Part shown: in pieces, positions 63,840-64,000 of the stretch
How the letters are laid out: each line of letters opens with the position of its first letter
Numbering within the stretch: the first letter of the stretch is position 1
NCBI RefSeq assembly: GCF_003314975.1
Contig: NZ_QNRF01000001.1
Coordinates: forward strand, 1 to 64,000
Source: Marinomonas aquiplantarum
Lineage (GTDB): Bacteria > Pseudomonadota > Gammaproteobacteria > Pseudomonadales > Marinomonadaceae
DNA length: 64,000 nt
Reading direction: 5' to 3'
Translations under genes and position numbers: made by a program
The notes under the pieces: generated by a model
Told to the model about the DNA's origin: nothing
Database searches by the model: none
Seen by the model: the letters and a program-made list of their open reading frames with translations, nothing else

Positions 63840-64000
63840 CTACAGACGTGATAACTCAGAAGGCGATTTAAACGACAACCCCCACTCCCCAAGAACCTCC
63901 TCACGTAATGCCGGCACCAAATCCTGACCTAAACCGGCGAAACTCTCTGCTTTGGGCCACACACCTTTATAGCCAGAATGCAGCGCGCCAACGCCATCAT
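63840..64000 (-). CDS. Unidentified partial gene at the right edge (C-terminal part)
   Basis: The minus strand holds an open frame entering from the right edge, reading ...DGVGALHSGYKGVWPKAES and ending near FKSPSELSRL at the TAG at 63840. Composition and codon use look coding. I do not recognise the family from these 52 residues. It is transcribed in the same direction as typA, about 285 bp upstream. Confidence 0.55.
   Translation of the reverse strand, partial: DGVGALHSGYKGVWPKAESFAGLGQDLVPALREEVLGEWGLSFKSPSELSRL

Overview
The window looks like chromosome of a marine gammaproteobacterium of the Oceanospirillales type, most like Marinomonas. This is judged from gene content and protein style, not from a search. 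The ordered set ubiE-ubiB-hisE-tatABC, dtd, typA, dsbA and engB is typical of that group. Base composition is moderate in the housekeeping part (about 53-64 kb) and clearly AT-rich in much of the polysaccharide locus (about 5-20 kb), which suggests that locus was acquired or exchanged by transfer.

Layout. Positions 1-95 hold the probable end of an IS3-family element, followed by a DUF2235 hydrolase. From about 1.4 to 30 kb, on the minus strand and read right to left, is a surface-polysaccharide locus. It starts with export genes (Wzi-like, a large SLBB Wza-like protein, Wzz), then an EPS-associated MarR regulator. The UDP-ManNAc3NAcA pathway follows (wbpA, B, D, E, with wbpI further on), then a flippase, a fatty-acyl mini-cluster (unknown protein, KAS III, ACP, GNAT), a polysaccharide deacetylase and a Wzy-like polymerase. 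The far end has two glycosyltransferases, a ceramidase-like protein, an AAC(3)-like acetyltransferase, a PIG-L deacetylase, an LpxD-like acyltransferase, a WbpV-like reductase, an initiating phosphoglycosyltransferase and a WbpM-like dehydratase. Divergent from the export genes, at 30.4-34.5 kb, is a gfcABCD (yjbEFGH) group. Together these make a Wzy-dependent capsule or O-antigen, probably with a small repeat unit rich in modified amino sugars.

From 34.7 to 40.7 kb is an accessory stretch: an MBL/beta-CASP hydrolase, a DUF559 nuclease inside GC-rich palindromic repeats, a LysR regulator divergent from an FMN alpha-hydroxyacid dehydrogenase, two decayed antitoxin genes and an unknown two-helix membrane protein. 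From 40.7 to 51.7 kb is a complete L-rhamnose regulon in the order known from Rhizobium leguminosarum (rhaRSTPQUK, with divergent rhaDI). Here rhaU and rhaK are fused into one gene. The divergent promoters lie on a perfect 16-bp inverted repeat. From 51.8 to 64 kb is housekeeping: YcaQ-like glycosylase, VOC protein, EngB, DsbA, a diguanylate cyclase, UbiE, UbiB, HisE, TatABC, Dtd, TypA and one unidentified partial gene.

The most unusual signals are: (1) a modular family of GC-rich palindromic repeats with at least 15 units in nine places, which supplies C-terminal codons to two genes and brackets a DUF559 nuclease with a 71-bp perfect direct repeat; (2) an acyl-carrier/KAS III mini-cluster within a capsule locus that also has three side-by-side pairings of an amide or acyl hydrolase with an acyltransferase; (3) a WbpV-like reductase whose catalytic Tyr position is Ala; and (4) the fused rhamnose mutarotase-kinase and its symmetric divergent control region.
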